Below are positions 43,461 through 52,826 of a stretch of DNA of 64,000 nt, piece by piece. The notes under the pieces were generated by a model. The model had not been told where the DNA came from. It worked only from the letters and a program-made list of their open reading frames with translations, and did not search any database. Position 1 is the stretch's first letter. The number at the start of each line of letters is the position of its first letter. The DNA comes from Agelas oroides (lineage: Eukaryota; Porifera; Demospongiae; Agelasida; Agelasidae): contig OX422193.1 in the NCBI GenBank assembly GCA_949130485.1, forward strand, positions 2,730,371 to 2,794,370. Reading direction: 5' to 3'. The position numbers and the translations under genes are program-made.

Positions 43461-46400
43461 CGAGTCTACCTCACTCTGCCACAATCTACCCTGGCTCAAC
43501 CTGACTCTACCTCATTCTACAGCCTTCTACCCTGGCTCGACCCAACTCTACCGCACTCTACCCGACTCTACCTCACGCTAACCCACTCTACCCCAACTCT
43601 ACCTCACACTACCACACTCTACCCTGGCTCGAACCGGCTCCACCTCAGTCTACCACACTCTACCCTGGCTCGACCTGACTCTACCTCACTCTACCACACT
43701 CTATCCTGGCTCAAGCCGACTCTACCTCACTCTACCACATTCTACCCTGGCTCGACCCGACTGTACCTCACTCTACCACACTCTACCCCGTCTCTACCTC
43801 ACTTTACCACACTCTACCTTGGCTAGACCCGACTCTACCTCACTATACCATACTCTACCCAGGCTAGACCCGAATCTACCTCACTCTCCCACACTCCACC
43901 CCGACTCTACCTCACTCTACCACTCTCTACCCTGGCTCAAACCGACTCTACCTAACTCTACCACATTCTACCCTGTCTCGACCCGACTCTACCTCACTCT
44001 ACCACACTCTGCCCTGGCTCGACCCGACTCTACCTCACCATACCTCACTCTACCCAATCTGCCCTCGCTCGACCCGGCTCTACCTCACTCTACCACACTC
44101 TACCACGACTCTACCTCACTCTACCACACTCTACCCTCGCTCGACCCGACACTACCTCACTCTACCTCACTCTACCCTGGCTCAAACCGACTCTACCACA
44201 TTCTACCCTGGATCGACCCGACTCTACCTCTCTCTACCACACTCTACCCTGGATCGACCCGACTCTACCTCACCCTACCTCACTCTACCATACTCTACCC
44301 TGGGTCGACCCAACTCTACCTCACTCTACCACACTCTACCCTGGCTCGACCCGACTCTACGTCACTCTACCACACTCTACCCTGGCTCGACCCGATTCTA
44401 CCTCATTCTACCACATCCTACCCTGGCTCGACCCGACTCTACCTCACTCTACCACACTCTACCCTGGCTCAACCCGGCTCTACCTCACTCTACCACACTC
44501 TACCCTTCCTCGACCCGACTCTACCTCACTCTACCCCACTCTACCACACTCTACCCTGGCTCGACCCGACTCTGCCTCACTCTACCACCGTCTACCCTTG
44601 CTCTGCCCGACTCTACCTCACTCTACCACAATCTACCCTGGCTCAACCCGACTCTACCTCACTCTACCACCTTCTACCCTGGCTCGACCCGACCCTACCA
44701 CACTCTACCCGACTTTACCTCACTCTAACACACTCCACCCCGACTCTACCTCACTCTACCACACACTACCCTGGGTCGAACCGATTCTACCTCAGTCTAC
44801 CACACTCTACCCTGGATCGACCCGACTCTACCTGACTCTATCACACTCTACCCTGGCTCGGCCAGACTCTACCTCACTCTACCACACTCTACTCTGGCTC
44901 GAGACGACTCGACCTCACTCTAACACTCTCTACCCTGGCTCAAACCGACTCTACCTCACTCTACCACATTCCACCCTGGCTCGACCCGACTCTACCTCAC
45001 TCTACCACACTCTGCCCTGGCTCAACCCGACTCTACCTCACCCTACCTCACTATACCACACTCTTCCCTCGCTCGACCCGACTCTACCTCACTCTACCAC
45101 ACTCTACCATGGTTCGACCCGACTCTCCCTCACTCTACCACACTCTACCCTGGCTCGACCCAACTCTACCTCACTCTACCATGCTCTACCCCGACTCTAC
45201 CTCACTCTACCACACTCTATCCTTACTCTACCTCAATCTACCCCACTCTACCCTGGCTCAACCCGACTCTCTATCACTCTACCACACTCTGCCCTGACTC
45301 GACCCAACTCTACCTCAATCTACCACACTCTACCCTGGGTAGACCGGACTCTACCTCACTCTACCACACTCTACCCTAGCTCGATCCGACACTACCTCAC
45401 TCTACCACACTCTAACATGGTTCGACCCAACTCTCCCTCACTCTACCACACTCTACACTGGCTCGACCCGACTCTACCTCACTCTACCATGCTCTAACCC
45501 GACTCTACCTCACTCAACCACACCCTACCTTTACTATACTTCAATCTACCACAATCTACCCTGGCTCAACCCGACTCTACTTCACTCTACCACCATCTAA
45601 CCTGGCTCGACCCTACTCTCCTCCACACTCAACCCGACTCTACCTCACTCTACCACACTCTACCCTGGCTCGACCCGACTCTACCTCAGTATACCACACT
45701 TTACCCTGGCTCGACCCGACTCTACCTCATTCTACCACACTCTACCCTGGCTCGACCCGACTCTACCTCACTCTACCACACTCTTCCCCGACTCTACCTC
45801 ACTCTACAACACTCTAATCTGGCTCGACCCGACTCTACCTCACTCTACCACACTCTACCCTGGCTCGAGACGACTCTACCTCACTCCACCACACTCTACC
45901 GTGGCTCGAACAGACTCTACCTCACTCTACCACACTCTACCCTGAATCTACCTCACTCTAACACTCTCTTCCCCGACTCTACCTCACTCTACCACACTCT
46001 ACCCGGGCTCATCCCGACTCTGCCTCACTCTACCTCACTCTACCCTGGTTCTGCCCGACTCTACCTCACTCTACCACAATCTACCCTGGCTCAACCCGAC
46101 TCTACCTCACTCTACCCGACTGTACCTCACTCTAACACACTCCACCCCGACTCTACCTCACTCTACCACACTCTACCCTGGGTCGAACCGATTCTACCTC
46201 AGTCTACCACACTCTACCCTGGATCGACCCGACTCTACCTCACCCTATCACACTTTACCCTGACTCGACCCGACTCTACCTCACTCTAACACTCTCTACC
46301 CTGGCTCAAACCGACTCTACCTCACTCTACCACATTCTAACCTGGCTCGACCCGACTCTACCTCACTCTACCACACTCTGCCCTGGCTCGACCCGACTCT

Positions 46401-49400
46401 ACCTCACTCTACCACACTCTGCCCTGGCTCGACCCGAGTCTACCTCACTCTGCCACAATCTACCCTGGCTCAACCTGACTCTACCTCATTCTACAGCCTT
46501 CTACCCTGGCTCGACCCAACTCTACCGCACTCTACCCGACTCTACCTCACGCTAACCCACTCTACCCCAACTCTACCTCACACTACCACACTCTACCCTG
46601 GCTCGAACCGGCTCCACCTCAGTCTACCACACTCTACCCTGGCTCGACCTGACTCTACCTCACTCTACCACACTCTATCCTGGCTCAAGCCGACTCTACC
46701 TCACTCTACCACATTCTACCCTGGCTCGACCCGACTGTACCTCACTCTACCACACTCTACCCCGTCTCTACCTCACTTTACCACACTCTACCTTGGCTAG
46801 ACCCGACTCTACCTCACTATACCATACTCTACCCAGGCTAGACCCGAATCTACCTCACTCTCCCACACTCCACCCCGACTCTACCTCACTCTACCACTCT
46901 CTACCCTGGCTCAAACCGACTCTACCTAACTCTACCACATTCTACCCTGTCTCGACCCGACTCTACCTCACTCTACCACACTCTGCCCTGGCTCGACCCG
47001 ACTCTACCTCACCATACCTCACTCTACCCAATCTGCCCTCGCTCGACCCGGCTCTACCTCACTCTACCACACTCTACCACGACTCTACCTCACTCTACCA
47101 CACTCTACCCTCGCTCGACCCGACACTACCTCACTCTACCTCACTCTACCCTGGCTCAAACCGACTCTACCACATTCTACCCTGGATCGACCCGACTCTA
47201 CCTCTCTCTACCACACTCTACCCTGGATCGACCCGACTCTACCTCACCCTACCTCACTCTACCATACTCTACCCTGGGTCGACCCAACTCTACCTCACTC
47301 TACCACACTCTACCCTGGCTCGACCCGACTCTACGTCACTCTACCACACTCTACCCTGGCTCGACCCGATTCTACCTCATTCTACCACATCCTACCCTGG
47401 CTCGACCCGACTCTACCTCACTCTACCACACTCTACCCTGGCTCAACCCGGCTCTACCTCACTCTACCACACTCTACCCTTCCTCGACCCGACTCTACCT
47501 CACTCTACCCCACTCTACCACACTCTACCCTGGCTCGACCCGACTCTGCCTCACTCTACCACCGTCTACCCTTGCTCTGCCCGACTCTACCTCACTCTAC
47601 CACAATCTACCCTGGCTCAACCCGACTCTACCTCACTCTACCACCTTCTACCCTGGCTCGACCCGACCCTACCACACTCTATCCGACTTTACCTCACTCT
47701 AACACACTCCACCCCGACTCTACCTCACTCTACCACACACTACCCTGGGTCGAACCGATTCTACCTCAGTCTACCACACTCTACCCTGGATCGACCCGAC
47801 TCTACCTGACTCTATCACACTCTACCCTGGCTCGGCCAGACTCTACCTCACTCTACCACACTCTACTCTGGCTCGAGACGACTCGACCTCACTCTAACAC
47901 TCTCTACCCTGGCTCAAACCGACTCTACCTCACTCTACCACATTCCACCCTGGCTCGACCCGACTCTACCTCACTCTACCACACTCTGCCCTGGCTCAAC
48001 CCGACTCTACCTCACCCTACCTCACTATACCACACTCTTCCCTCGCTCGACCCGACTCTACCTCACTCTACCACACTCTACCATGGTTCGACCCGACTCT
48101 CCCTCACTCTACCACACTCTACCCTGGCTCGACCCAACTCTACCTCACTCTACCATGCTCTACCCCGACTCTACCTCACTCTACCACACTCTATCCTTAC
48201 TCTACCTCAATCTACCCCACTCTACCCTGGCTCAACCCGACTCTCTATCACTCTACCACACTCTGCCCTGACTCGACCCAACTCTACCTCAATCTACCAC
48301 ACTCTACCCTGGGTAGACCGGACTCTACCTCACTCTACCACACTCTACCCTAGCTCGATCCGACACTACCTCACTCTACCACACTCTAACATGGTTCGAC
48401 CCAACTCTCCCTCACTCTACCACACTCTACACTGGCTCGACCCGACTCTACCTCACTCTACCATGCTCTAACCCGACTCTACCTCACTCAACCACACCCT
48501 ACCTTTACTATACTTCAATCTACCACAATCTACCCTGGCTCAACCCGACTCTACTTCACTCTACCACCATCTAACCTGGCTCGACCCTACTCTCCTCCAC
48601 ACTCAACCCGACTCTACCTCACTCTACCACACTCTACCCTGGCTCGACCCGACTCTACCTCAGTATACCACACTTTACCCTGGCTCGACCCGACTCTACC
48701 TCATTCTACCACACTCTACCCTGGCTCGACCCGACTCTACCTCACTCTACCACACTCTTCCCCGACTCTACCTCACTCTACAACACTCTAATCTGGCTCG
48801 ACCCGACTCTACCTCACTCTACCACACTCTACCCTGGCTCGAGACGACTCTACCTCACTCCACCACACTCTACCGTGGCTCGAACAGACTCTACCTCACT
48901 CTACCACACTCTACCCTGAATCTACCTCACTCTAACACTCTCTTCCCCGACTCTACCTCACTCTACCACACTCTACCCGGGCTCATCCCGACTCTGCCTC
49001 ACTCTACCTCACTCTACCCTGGTTCTGCCCGACTCTACCTCACTCTACCACAATCTACCCTGGCTCAACCCGACTCTACCTCACTCTACCCGACTGTACC
49101 TCACTCTAACACACTCCACCCCGACTCTACCTCACTCTACCACACTCTACCCTGGGTCGAACCGATTCTACCTCAGTCTACCACACTCTACCTTGGATCG
49201 ACCCGACTCTACCTCACCCTATCACACTTTACCCTGACTCGACCCGACTCTACCTCACTCTAACACTCTCTACCCTGGCTCAAACCGACTCTACCTCACT
49301 CTACCACATTCTACCCTGGCTCGACCCGACTCTACCTCACTCTACCACACTCTGCCCTGGCTCGACCCGACTCTACCTCACTCTACCACACTCTACCCTG

Positions 49401-49408
49401 GCTCAAAC
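43461..49408 (+). repeat. 2974-bp tandem duplication (43461-46434 and 46435-49408)
   Basis: Landmarks recur at exactly +2974 (43461/46435, 43819/46793, 44598/47572, 45109/48083). I saw three substitutions in nearly 3 kb: the T of CTATCCGAC near 47681, CTAACC against CTACCC near 46338/49312, and CCCTGG against CCTTGG near 46218/49192. The copies are therefore close to 99.9% identical by eye. At the join (46421-46440) a unit reads GGCTCGACCCGAGTC. This merges the ordinary GGCTCGACCCGACTC seen at the end of copy 2 with GGCTCTACCCGAGTC at the start of copy 1, as unequal crossover predicts. Confidence 0.9.
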
Positions 49409-50515
49409 CGACTCTACCTCACTCTACCACATTCTACCCTGACTCGACCCGACTCTACCTCTCTCAACCACACTCTACCCTGGGTCGACCCGACTCTACC
49501 TCACTCTACCACACTCTACCCTGGTTCGACCCGACTCTACGTCAGTCTACCACACTCTATCCTGGCTGGACCCGACTCTACCTCAATCTACCACACTCTA
49601 CCCAGGCTCGACCCGACATTACCTCACTCTACCACACTCTACCCTGTCTCGACCCGACTCTACCTCACTCTACCACACTCTACCCCGACTCTACCTCACT
49701 CTACCACACTCTACCCTGGCTCATCCCAACTCTAACTCACTCTACCACACTCTACCCTGTCTCGACCCAACTCTACCTCAATCTACCACACTCTACCCCG
49801 ACTCTACCTCACTCTACCACATTCTACCTTGGCTACACCCGACTCTACCTCACTCTACCACACTCTACCCTCGCTCGACCCGACTCTACCTCACTCTACC
49901 TCACAATACCACACTCTATTCTGGCTCGACCTGACCCTACCACACTCTACCCTTACTCTACCTCAATCTACCTCACTCTACCCTGGCTCAACCCGACTCT
50001 CTATCACTCTACCACACTCTACCCTTGCTCCACCCGACTCTACCTCACTCTACCACACTCTACCCCGACTCTACCTCACTCTACCACACTATACCCTGGC
50101 TCGACCCGACTCTACCTCACTCTACCACTCTCTACCCTGGCTCGACCCGACTCTACCTCATTCTATCACACTCTACCACACTCTACACCGACTCTACCTC
50201 ACTCTACCACACTCTACCCCGACTCTACCTCACTCTACCACACTATACCCTGGCTCGACCCGACTCTACCTCACTCTACCACACTCTACTCTGGCTCGAC
50301 CCGAGTCTACCTCACTGTACCACACTCCACCACACTCTACACCGACTCTACCTCACTCTACCACTCTCTTCCCCGACTCTACCTCACTCTACCACACTCT
50401 ACCCTGGCTCGACCAGACACACCCTCACTCTACCACACTCTACCATGGCTCGACACGACTCTACCTCACTCTACCACACTCTACCCTGGCTCGACCAGAC
50501 ACACCCTCACTCTAC

Positions 50516-50545
50516 CAACGACAACACCCTCACTCTACAACCCCC
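50516..50545 (+). repeat. Degenerate end of the left satellite arm
   Basis: After the last clear unit (CTCACTCTACCA ending near 50516) comes one decayed unit, with ACACCCTCACTCTAC recognisable at about 50524-50538. The sequence then loses the repeat. The transition is gradual and shows no obvious target-site duplication with the right-hand border. Confidence 0.6.
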
Positions 50546-50712
50546 AGCCCCATTCCCATTTTCCAAAGTTAACCATAGGATACCCCCTTGGTGAAGAGAT
50601 AATTGAGCCGGAGGCTGAGGTGGTGGATAGTGAGAGTATCCGCTCAGGCAATGTGCTTGTACAGTCAACCCACCCAGGCCCGCAACCCCATCCGCAGGGG
50701 ATCTCCACCTAG
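50518..50712 (+). pseudogene. Coding-like fragment ending at TAG, unidentified
   Basis: One + frame stays open across the satellite border and reads on to TAG at 50710-50712. From Lys at 50566 its last 48 codons lose the satellite character. They give a mixed, acidic-then-proline-rich peptide that includes GEEIIEPEAEVVDSES and ends in HPGPQPHPQGIST. Its composition looks more like real protein than the frames around it. It has no start codon of its own, no domain I recognise and no conserved partner nearby. It could be the tail of a decayed transposon or host gene, or chance. The other two frames and the minus strand over this region also have open stretches, which lowers its weight. Confidence 0.2.
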
Positions 50713-50825
50713 CTACCACAGTGTATTTAATTGCGAAAGGAAGGACAGCTGTAGTCAAAAAGACCCCGTCTTTATCCATCTCCACATAGATACATGTGTA
50801 TAAAGTATAAAGCCCTCATCCTAAC
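50713..50825. other. Short unique spacer, nothing recognised
   Basis: About 110 bp of unique sequence between the coding-like fragment and the hairpin minisatellite. It includes AT-rich TATAAAGTATAAAG at about 50800-50813, which resembles a TATA box or a polyadenylation-type signal. With no gene attached, I make no functional claim. Confidence 0.3.
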
Positions 50826-51378
50826 ACACTCACACTCGTAATTTAAAATGCGAATGAGCTTCACACCCATAACGTAACTGTAGTAACTCAAGTGTGAATG
50901 AGCTTCAGACTCGTAACGTAACTGTAAGTGAACCTCACAGTAGTAACTCAAGTGTGAATGAGCTTCACACTCGTAACGGTGAATGAGCCTCACAGTAGTA
51001 CATGTAACTGAAGTGTGAATGAGCTTCACACTCATAATTTAAAAATGTGAATGAGCTTCACACTCGTAACATAACGGTGAATGAGCCTCACAGTGGTAAC
51101 TCAAGTGTGAATGAGCTTCACACTCATAACGTAACTGTGAGTGAGCCTCACAGTAGTAACTCAAGTGTGAGTGAGCCTCACACTCGTAATTTTTAATGTG
51201 AATGAGCTTCACACTCGTAACATAACGGTGAATAAGCCTCACAGTGGTAACTCAAGTGTGAATGAGCCTCACACCCGTAGCGTAACTGTGAGTGAGCCTC
51301 ACAGTAGTAACTCAAGTGTGAGTGAGCCTCACACTCGTAATTTTTAATGTGAATGAGCTTCACACTGTGAGTGAGCCT
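50826..51378. repeat. Hairpin minisatellite, about 18 blocks of 30 bp, 151-bp higher-order period
   Basis: Each roughly 30-bp block contains a short inverted repeat around the loop TGAGC, separated by linkers such as CGTAACGTAAC or AGTAACTCA. Three perfect 8-bp stem types occur: AGTGTGAA/TTCACACT (for example 50951-50971), ACTGTGAG/CTCACAGT (51134-51154) and AGTGTGAG/CTCACACT (51164-51184). Some blocks have imperfect stems, such as GGTGAA/CTCACA near 50978 and 51076. Five consecutive blocks form a 151-bp higher-order unit: its AATGTGAATG marker falls at 51044, 51195 and 51346. Open frames on the minus strand here encode a repeated YECEAHSHLSYYCEAHS-type peptide and are most likely by-products of the periodicity. 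Confidence 0.9.
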
Positions 51379-51440
51379 CGCAGATAACGCAGAGCAGCCC
51401 CAACCCCTAGCTCAGCCTTATGGAACCGACTACAGCCCTA

Positions 51441-51530
51441 GGCGTACCGTTACTATAGTAAAGCACACGCCATAACTAGCGTAACAATGCCGTTACTAGG
51501 ATAGGTACGCCGTTACTAAGAGAAGCACGC
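51441..51530. repeat. Short imperfect repeat of about 20 bp, four units
   Basis: Four related units follow one another, built on CGTTACTA or CATAACTA: GTACCGTTACTATAGTAAAG, then GCCATAACTAGCG, then GCCGTTACTAGGATAGGTAC, then GCCGTTACTAAGAGAAGCAC. Similarity is moderate. It may be an old minisatellite or part of a mobile-element end. Confidence 0.5.
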
Positions 51531-51871
51531 TCCCATTTAAAGCCCGTCGACCGAGTATCACGCACAAACAACTAATAATACTCACCGTGAGATGGTCGCC
51601 GCAGTACAGACCCGAATTATCTTCGGTACAGGAGCGCCTACCAGCGAAGAACAAGCCTCCCAGACGTTCCACCAAGACGACACGATAGCGAGCCAGAATC
51701 CCGTACGTTAACCGTTCGCCCATCCCCCTAGTTATTATAAGTTCATATGATAACTCCACCCATTGAGCCCCACCCCCAATTTGTTTAGTAATTTGAATAT
51801 TTATAGCACTGTGAATGCCCATAGCACTATGTGCCAACCAAAAGCTGGGCTCCTCAAAGCAAACCTTAGGC
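51531..51871. other. Unique sequence, nothing recognised
   Basis: About 340 bp of non-repetitive sequence with mixed composition between the 20-bp repeat group and the nested inverted repeat. Apart from the minus-strand open frame and the donor-like site noted there, I see no RNA gene, promoter or transposon motif. Confidence 0.4.
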
Positions 51872-51967
51872 GGGGAGTGGTCCCGCCCTTTCTGTAATAG
51901 GCCACGGGTCGGGAGTTCAAAGGGACCGAAACCCGTGGTCATGCGCGGACCGGAAAGGGTACTCCCC
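51872..51967. other. Nested inverted repeats (three coaxial stems)
   Basis: Three inverted repeats lie inside one another: GGGGAGT 51872-51878 with ACTCCCC 51961-51967, CCCTTTC 51886-51892 with GAAAGGG 51953-51959, and CCACGGGT 51902-51909 with ACCCGTGG 51931-51938. Together they would form a 22-bp interrupted stem with a 21-nt apical loop and two asymmetric internal loops (7 against 1 nt, 9 against 14 nt). This could be the core of a structured RNA, a palindromic transposon end or a decayed foldback. It does not match tRNA, U snRNA or 5S sequences that I know. Confidence 0.55.
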
Positions 51968-52016
51968 TGAAGACCAGTATTTTTTGAGCATATCTCCCAA
52001 AAACAGTAACTAACCG

Positions 52017-52180
52017 CCCCATCCATTTGAGCCATAAATGCCCCACCCATTTAAGTCATAAATACCACACCCATTTAAGCCATAAAATGCCCCACCCATT
52101 TAAGCCATAAATGCCCCACCCACCCATTTAAGCCATAAAATGCCCCATCCATCTAAGCCATAAATGCCCCATCCCCATCT
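52017..52180. repeat. 24-bp A/T-rich minisatellite, about seven units
   Basis: Tandem units built on CCCACCCATTTAAGCCATAA followed by ATGC. Variants include TTTGAGCC, TTTAAGTC, ATCTAAGCC, an extra A (CATAAAATGC) and an extra CCCA. The array begins after CTAACCG near 52016 and fades into CCCATCCCCATCTCCC near 52180. It is unrelated to the 41-bp satellite. Confidence 0.9.
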
Positions 52181-52258
52181 CCCTTTATGTTTTAACTTCA
52201 CACTTTATGTATGTGTGAAATTTTGAACATCGATGTGCCAGCGGTGTTGGTGCTCCCC

Positions 52259-52309
52259 CACTCGACATACAACTCTACACCGACTCTACTTCACTCTACC
52301 ACTCTCTTC
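52259..52309 (+). repeat. Small satellite island between two insertions
   Basis: About 50 bp of recognisable satellite, including ACTCTACACCGACTCTAC and CACTCTACCACTCTCTTCC. It corresponds to the variant block at 28651-28690 and again at about 61915-61954, with C to T at CTACTTC. Its left end (CTCGACATACAACTC) is more diverged. It shows that the TIR element to its right went into satellite DNA, and that the 1.7-kb non-satellite segment to its left is a separate event. Confidence 0.85.
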
Positions 52310-52311
52310 CA
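52305..52311 (+). repeat. Left target-site duplication TCTTCCA
   Basis: TCTTCCA at 52305-52311 is repeated at 52827-52833, just outside the right TIR. The uninterrupted site CTCTCTTCCACGACTC is present in sister units at about 28681-28696 and 61948-61963. The left copy overlaps the first two bases of the left TIR, so the duplication may have been 7 or 8 bp. Confidence 0.75.
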
Positions 52312-52826
52312 TAGGCGTAGGAAGCAAAGTGGAAGTGTAGAGGCCGTGCGAAGCGCCGCTGAAAATTTTGTAGTTGATGATTTCTCCGCGCGTAGCGCGG
52401 CGGCAAATTTATCAAAAGTGCGCACCTTTAGACTACAAAATAAAGCATTTTTTTCAAGGGTATATAATATCCCCGCCTCGTTCTCAGACCTTCCCAACTG
52501 TCTCAAGACTCAATTTACGTGGAAATCAGTAAGATCATAAATTCACTGTCGTCCCTGGAGACCGCCCAGCTTTTCGTCGCTAGCCATAGTGGTCAGTGCT
52601 CATTAGCCTCCTGCTAAGGCCGCTCCACCGGCAAGATTTGACAGTGTACCTTTTAAGTGTAAATGTACGCATGCTACTGCATGCGAGACTGCTCCAACGA
52701 AGAGACTGCTACAACGAAGAGGCTGCTGAGCTATAAGTAACTTATAGCAGGTTATGAATATTAATTTTTGGCCTAAAAAGTGTAGCGGCCAAAGCCGCTA
52801 CGGCCGCTACGGTTCCTACGCCACTG
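52310..52826. mobile_element. Short non-autonomous TIR transposon, hAT-like
   Basis: The ends are inverted copies: left CATAGGCGTAGGAAGC at 52310-52325, and right, read on the minus strand, CAGTGGCGTAGGAACC at 52811-52826. They share GGCGTAGGAA exactly. A 7-bp direct repeat TCTTCCA flanks the element. Length is about 517 bp, too short for a transposase, and no transposase motif is seen, so it is a MITE-like derivative. CAGTGGCG-type termini with 7-8 bp target duplications are known of the hAT superfamily. The assignment rests on that resemblance. Inside are hairpins CCGCGC/GCGCGG (52386-52400), CTATAAGT/ACTTATAG (52731-52747) and GTAGCGGC/GCCGCTAC (52782-52801), and a short GACTGCT(C/A)CAACGAA repeat at about 52686-52730. 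Open frames in it look accidental. Confidence 0.75.

Larger units (their letters stand above)
1..50515 (+). repeat. Satellite array, left arm (41-bp C-rich unit)
   Basis: Seen directly: continuous head-to-tail tandem repetition of a 41-bp unit made of three ACTCTACCNN decamers plus the 11-mer GGCTCGACCCG. A frequent 31-bp variant lacks ten bases of the last block (ACTCTACCCC then GACTCTACC), and other variants have one or more extra decamers. All units have the same orientation. The consensus unit contains 8 A, 20 C, 9 T and 4 G, so strand asymmetry is extreme. Typical variants are TCAA or TTGA for TCGA and CTGA for CCGA (loss of CpG), CTAACC for CTACC, and cores such as GCTCGAGACG or GCTCGAACAG that act as landmarks. 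No gene is supported in this stretch. The many + strand open frames are a by-product of a stop-free consensus. Known biology: short-unit satellites with higher-order structure are usual in pericentromeric or other heterochromatic blocks. The chromosomal position here is unknown. Confidence 0.97.
51496..52050 (-). other. Open frame of 184 codons, probably not a gene
   Basis: A minus-strand frame is open for 184 codons in non-satellite sequence. The translation includes stretches such as GERLTYGILARYRVVLVERL and is rich in Gly, Leu and Ser. I recognise no family, and the frame runs through the nested inverted repeat and into the 24-bp minisatellite at its start, which argues against a conserved protein. 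One point in its favour as transcribed sequence is that the minus strand reads CACGGTGAGTATT around 51582-51594, which fits a splice donor consensus. Without a matching acceptor or homologue I leave it as unsupported. Confidence 0.12.
50546..52258. other. Non-satellite segment interrupting the array
   Basis: About 1.7 kb with balanced base composition and none of the 41-bp unit. It contains a short coding-like stretch, a hairpin minisatellite, a small 20-bp repeat group, a nested inverted repeat and a 24-bp minisatellite, each listed separately. The heptamer CAACACC at 50522-50528 is matched in inverted form by GGTGTTG at 52243-52249, close to both borders. Seven bases near degenerate borders are weak evidence for transposon termini. 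I recognise no transposase, reverse transcriptase or integrase motif. It could be a decayed mobile element, or genomic DNA trapped between two satellite blocks. Confidence 0.7.

Noticed and set aside
20250..49408. The large near-identical duplications being assembly errors
   Set aside because: This cannot be excluded from sequence alone. However, the copies carry private substitutions, a 10-bp indel and chimeric junction units, which fit real unequal exchange better than a duplicated contig segment.
143..50572. More than a hundred + strand open frames of 60-410 codons
   Set aside because: All translate the same satellite in shifting frames. Two or three frames are often open together and the sequences are pure tandem repeat, so they are not listed as genes.
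50507..50785. Minus-strand open frame of 92 codons over the satellite edge
   Set aside because: It overlaps the opposite-strand coding-like stretch, has no recognisable motif and includes decayed satellite. Chance is the simpler explanation.
50603..50803. Plus-strand open frame of 66 codons in the non-satellite segment
   Set aside because: Short and unrecognised. It is in a different frame from the more protein-like stretch ending at 50712, and nothing supports both.
50772..51242. Minus-strand open frames encoding a YECEAHSHLS-type repeat
   Set aside because: They coincide with the hairpin minisatellite. Two 30-bp blocks make 60 bp, a multiple of 3, so a stop-free frame follows automatically.
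50826..51378. CRISPR array
   Set aside because: The blocks are contiguous, variable and hairpin-based, without unique spacers of constant length. No cas genes are present and the context is eukaryotic.
51582..51594. Splice donor CACGGTGAGTATT on the minus strand
   Set aside because: It fits the consensus, but no acceptor, exon homology or gene context could be found, so it is mentioned only under the open frame.
51881..51967. tRNA or SINE head in the nested inverted repeat
   Set aside because: GGGAGTTCAAAGGGACC slightly recalls a T-arm with GTTCAA, but there is no A box at the right distance and no cloverleaf could be drawn.
52211..52540. Open frames on both strands across the left end of the TIR element
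   Set aside because: They begin outside the element, cross the TIR and satellite island, and have no transposase motif. They are read as accidental.
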